From NCBI RefSeq assembly GCF_000785105.2, contig NZ_CP018906.1:62001-126000 (forward strand): DNA of 64,000 nucleotides. The letters run 5' to 3'. Origin of the DNA: Lentilactobacillus curieae (lineage in GTDB: Bacteria; Bacillota; Bacilli; Lactobacillales; Lactobacillaceae). A program made the position numbers and the translations under genes. Below the pieces are notes generated by a model. That model was not told where the DNA came from, searched no databases, and saw nothing but the letters and a program-made list of their open reading frames with translations. This document shows positions 60,799 through 64,000 of the stretch, piece by piece. The stretch's first letter is position 1, and every line of letters begins with the position of its first letter.

Positions 60799-61455
60799 CT
60801 ACACAATATCAGTTTTATCGATCTTGCGATTTAAGTAATCTGTGTCGTTCCAGTCAATAAGTTCAAATGACTGACCATTATTTTTGGTATCAATTATTGT
60901 AGTACTGGTATTTGCCAGTCCACCACGTTTTTTTAAGTTAGGTAAGCTAGCCCCTAATAAGTGATTCATTTCGGCGTTCAGGGCAGCCCCGTGACTAACG
61001 ATCATTACATTTTCATTTGGATACTCTCGAACAATATCCATAATGGCAGGAGTCATTCTGTCGATTACATCTTGGTAAGATTCCCCACCAATCCGGCTTG
61101 GATCATACCGATCGGGTTGAGTTCTAAAATTAATGAATTCTTCGGGAAATTGCTTTTCAACGTCCGCAAACTTCATTCCTTCCATTTTACCAAGATTGAA
61201 CTCAGCAAGTCGCGAAAGCAACGTGATTTGTGGTTGTGTCTTTAAATGCTCAGCAATGGTTTCGGCAGTTATCCTTGCCCGCTTAATTGGGCTCGCAAAA
61301 ATGTGTGCAAAACTAACATTATAAAAATGGTCAGCCAGCTCCTTCATTTCTTCATAGCTTTGTTCAAGTAACGGTGAATCGCCACCGGCACCTTGATACC
61401 TGCTTTCTAAGTTCCATTCCGTCTTACCGTGACGGACAAAGTATAGTCTAGTCAA
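60799..61455 (-). CDS. Histidine phosphatase family protein
   Basis: A 218-residue phosphatase of the phosphoglycerate mutase superfamily. The catalytic FVRHGKTEWN lies at 5-14 and the second histidine in VSHGAALN. The glutamate motif EFNLGKMEG is of the cofactor-dependent phosphatase type (PhoE/GpmB-like), not the glycolytic mutase. I start at TTG 61455, because GGAGG lies 7 nt upstream and the protein then begins at the fold edge (LTRLYFVRHG). It is the first gene of the unit with the TPR protein and recD2. Confidence 0.88.
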   Translation of the reverse strand: MTRLYFVRHGKTEWNLESRYQGAGGDSPLLEQSYEEMKELADHFYNVSFAHIFASPIKRARITAETIAEHLKTQPQITLLSRLAEFNLGKMEGMKFADVEKQFPEEFINFRTQPDRYDPSRIGGESYQDVIDRMTPAIMDIVREYPNENVMIVSHGAALNAEMNHLLGASLPNLKKRGGLANTSTTIIDTKNNGQSFELIDWNDTDYLNRKIDKTDIV

Positions 61456-61548
61456 ACCTCTGCCTCCAAAATTATCTATCAACTATTATGACAGGACTTG
61501 ATAAGTTTTTCAAAGTAATCGTAAGCAACTGGCTGGATATAACACAAA

Positions 61549-61578
61549 TAAAAAAGATTCCAGCATTTTGCTGGAATC
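61549..61578 (-). terminator. Terminator of mnmA
   Basis: GATTCCAGCA and TGCTGGAATC form a perfect 10-bp stem with a TTT loop, followed by six T on the minus strand. Confidence 0.92.
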
Positions 61579-61594
61579 CAATTCAAGTCAATTA

Positions 61595-62788
<1,194 letters not shown>

Positions 62789-62832
62789 TTATAATAACTC
62801 AATTTGAAACGAATTTCCACACTTTAAGTAAG

Positions 62833-63903
62833 TTATTTTCCAGATATAAATGTTTGGACAATTTTCTCGATGGCTAGGTTATCATCAGGTTTCCCGATTG
62901 TAATCCTCAGCCAACCAGGCAAGAGCCCAGTTCTGACTAAATACCCACTCTTTGCTAACTCATCGGCTAAACCATTTTCATCTTCCACTTTTAAAAAAAT
63001 AAAGTTAGTTTGCGAAGGAACAAACTGAATTTTTAACCCCGTAAAAAACTTCATTAACTGCTGGCGACTTTCCTTAATCTTCTGAACTCCAGCTGATAAA
63101 AACGACTGGTCAGCTAAAGCAGCCACAGCCGCCACTTCAGCTGCAGTACTCAGATTATAAGGTAACCTAACAGTTTGAAATACAGAAACCAATGAATTTG
63201 GGCAGACCGCAAAGCCAACCCGAAAATTGGCAAGACCGTATGCTTTGGAAAGGGTCCGCAACACAATTAAATTTTCATTTTCTTCAACATCATTGATCAA
63301 AGTTTCATTGGTATCCGTAAAGTCGATATAGGCCTCGTCAACGACCAACAATGTGGTAGTCGGCAACCCACTAGCAAATTTCAAAATCTGTTGCCGGCTC
63401 AGAACACTACCAGTTGGATTATTAGGATTACATAGCCAAATCAGTTTAGTTTTTTCAGTTACCGCTGCTTTTAGTTTTTCAAGGCTAATATCCAAGTCGG
63501 CCGTCAATTCAACCGGAACAATTTGTGCGCCTTCGATCGAACTATGTAACTGATATTCCGAAAAAGTTGGTGTTGGAATTAATACCTCATCATCAGGCTC
63601 TAAAATCACCCGACAAATCAACTGAATAATTTCGTCCAACCCATTGCCAAAAACTAAAGAAGATTGATTGAGATTAAATTGTTTAGCAACAGCCGCCCGT
63701 AATTTGCTTGCATTGCTGTCCGGATACTGACTTGCTCCAGCGGCGGCCCAGTTTAACAAAGCTTCACTCACCTTAGGAGACGTACCATAGACATTTTCAT
63801 TAGCTGATAGTCTAACCAAGCTGCTAACGCCTAATTCTGACTTCAATTCGGAAAGTGGTTTTTCTGGTGTGTAGGGTCTTAATGATTGCAATACCTTTTT
63901 CAT
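62833..63903 (-). CDS. hisC: Histidinol-phosphate/aromatic aminotransferase (HisC-like)
   Basis: A 356-residue PLP-dependent transaminase of class I/II. VFGNGLDEIIQLI, WLCNPNNPTGSVL, VVDEAYIDF and LRTLSKAYGLANFRVGFAV (PLP lysine) follow in the right order. Lactobacilli often keep a HisC-like enzyme without a complete histidine pathway, where it can act on aromatic amino acids. No other his gene is in the window. GGAGG lies 6 nt before the ATG at 63903. Confidence 0.92.
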   Translation of the reverse strand: MKKVLQSLRPYTPEKPLSELKSELGVSSLVRLSANENVYGTSPKVSEALLNWAAAGASQYPDSNASKLRAAVAKQFNLNQSSLVFGNGLDEIIQLICRVILEPDDEVLIPTPTFSEYQLHSSIEGAQIVPVELTADLDISLEKLKAAVTEKTKLIWLCNPNNPTGSVLSRQQILKFASGLPTTTLLVVDEAYIDFTDTNETLINDVEENENLIVLRTLSKAYGLANFRVGFAVCPNSLVSVFQTVRLPYNLSTAAEVAAVAALADQSFLSAGVQKIKESRQQLMKFFTGLKIQFVPSQTNFIFLKVEDENGLADELAKSGYLVRTGLLPGWLRITIGKPDDNLAIEKIVQTFISGK

Positions 63904-63917
63904 GGGCAACCTCCATT

Positions 63918-63998
63918 TTATAATTTATCGATTGGCTTACGATCAGCAGTTTTGCTCATCTTGCCCTCACGACTTGCGAGTTCTTCTTTGATTTGGTC
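63918..63998 (-). CDS. C-terminal fragment of an unrecognised protein (truncated by window edge)
   Basis: The minus strand reads a 26-residue tail in frame (DQIKEELASREGKMSKTADRKPIDKL then stop TAA at 63918-63920). It ends 14 nt before the hisC start, so both are probably in one operon. The fragment is too short to name; it is charged and helical. Confidence 0.55.
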   Translation of the reverse strand, partial: DQIKEELASREGKMSKTADRKPIDKL

Positions 63999-64000
63999 GA

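Overview
The window is core chromosome of a lactic acid bacterium, most likely a member of the Lactobacillaceae. The 16S and 23S rRNA are of lactobacillus type, promoters are sigma-A-like, ribosome binding sites are strong GGAGG types, TTG and GTG starts are common, and the gene order tig-clpX-engB, comEA-comEB-comEC-holA, ftsW-ylbG-rsmD-coaD-sepM and pdhABCD is what I know from that family. I cannot assign genus or species by eye. I saw no insertion sequence, prophage, CRISPR array, integrase, toxin-antitoxin pair or defence cassette. Almost all genes are housekeeping and most lie on the minus strand.

Layout. 1-4110: an rRNA operon read leftwards (promoter and leader, 16S, tRNA-Ile, tRNA-Ala, 5' part of 23S running off the left edge). 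4111-5800: S1-domain protein, DedA membrane protein, tRNA-Ser(CGA) and a small unknown protein. 5799-10047: rnz, a LapA-like protein, recJ and apt, one leftward operon. 10154-11250: a small unknown protein and a DUF4352-like lipoprotein. 11315-16508: uvrC, obg and an OatA-type O-acetyltransferase. 16713-18924: an amino acid ABC transporter (fused binding protein-permease plus ATPase). 19111-22021: a 58-residue protein and argGH with a candidate ArgR site. 22202-27208: tuf, tig, clpX, engB and a MazG-like protein. 27392-31042: RNase J2, an unknown TPR-like protein, rpsO and a divergent rpsT. 31122-35673: the late competence operon with holA. 35732-42442: ftsW-ylbG-rsmD-coaD-sepM, typA, an inositol-monophosphatase-like protein and a UPF0223 protein. 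42586-48316: pdhABCD and divergent def. 48379-52972: a membrane-anchored unknown, rpoY-rnjA, a lipid kinase and an ADP-ribosylglycohydrolase. 53027-57484: a small unknown, rbsK-rbsR, an aldo/keto reductase and a divergent prs paralogue. 57556-64000: recD2, a TPR protein, a histidine phosphatase, mnmA, hisC and the tail of one more gene.

Functions cluster around RNA maturation and decay (RNase Z, both RNase J proteins, the RNA polymerase epsilon subunit, RsmD, MnmA), DNA repair and uptake (RecJ, UvrC, RecD2, ComEABC, HolA), protein quality (trigger factor, ClpX, deformylase, SepM), and central metabolism (pyruvate dehydrogenase, arginine synthesis, purine salvage and PRPP).

No convincing new multi-gene system was found. 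The points most worth a second look are the prs paralogue that has lost key catalytic-loop and ribose-phosphate-loop residues, the RNase J2 that has lost three histidines its J1 partner keeps, a strong hairpin between rnjB and the next gene, a structured rpsO leader, the uncertain comEC start, and a candidate ArgR operator before argG.
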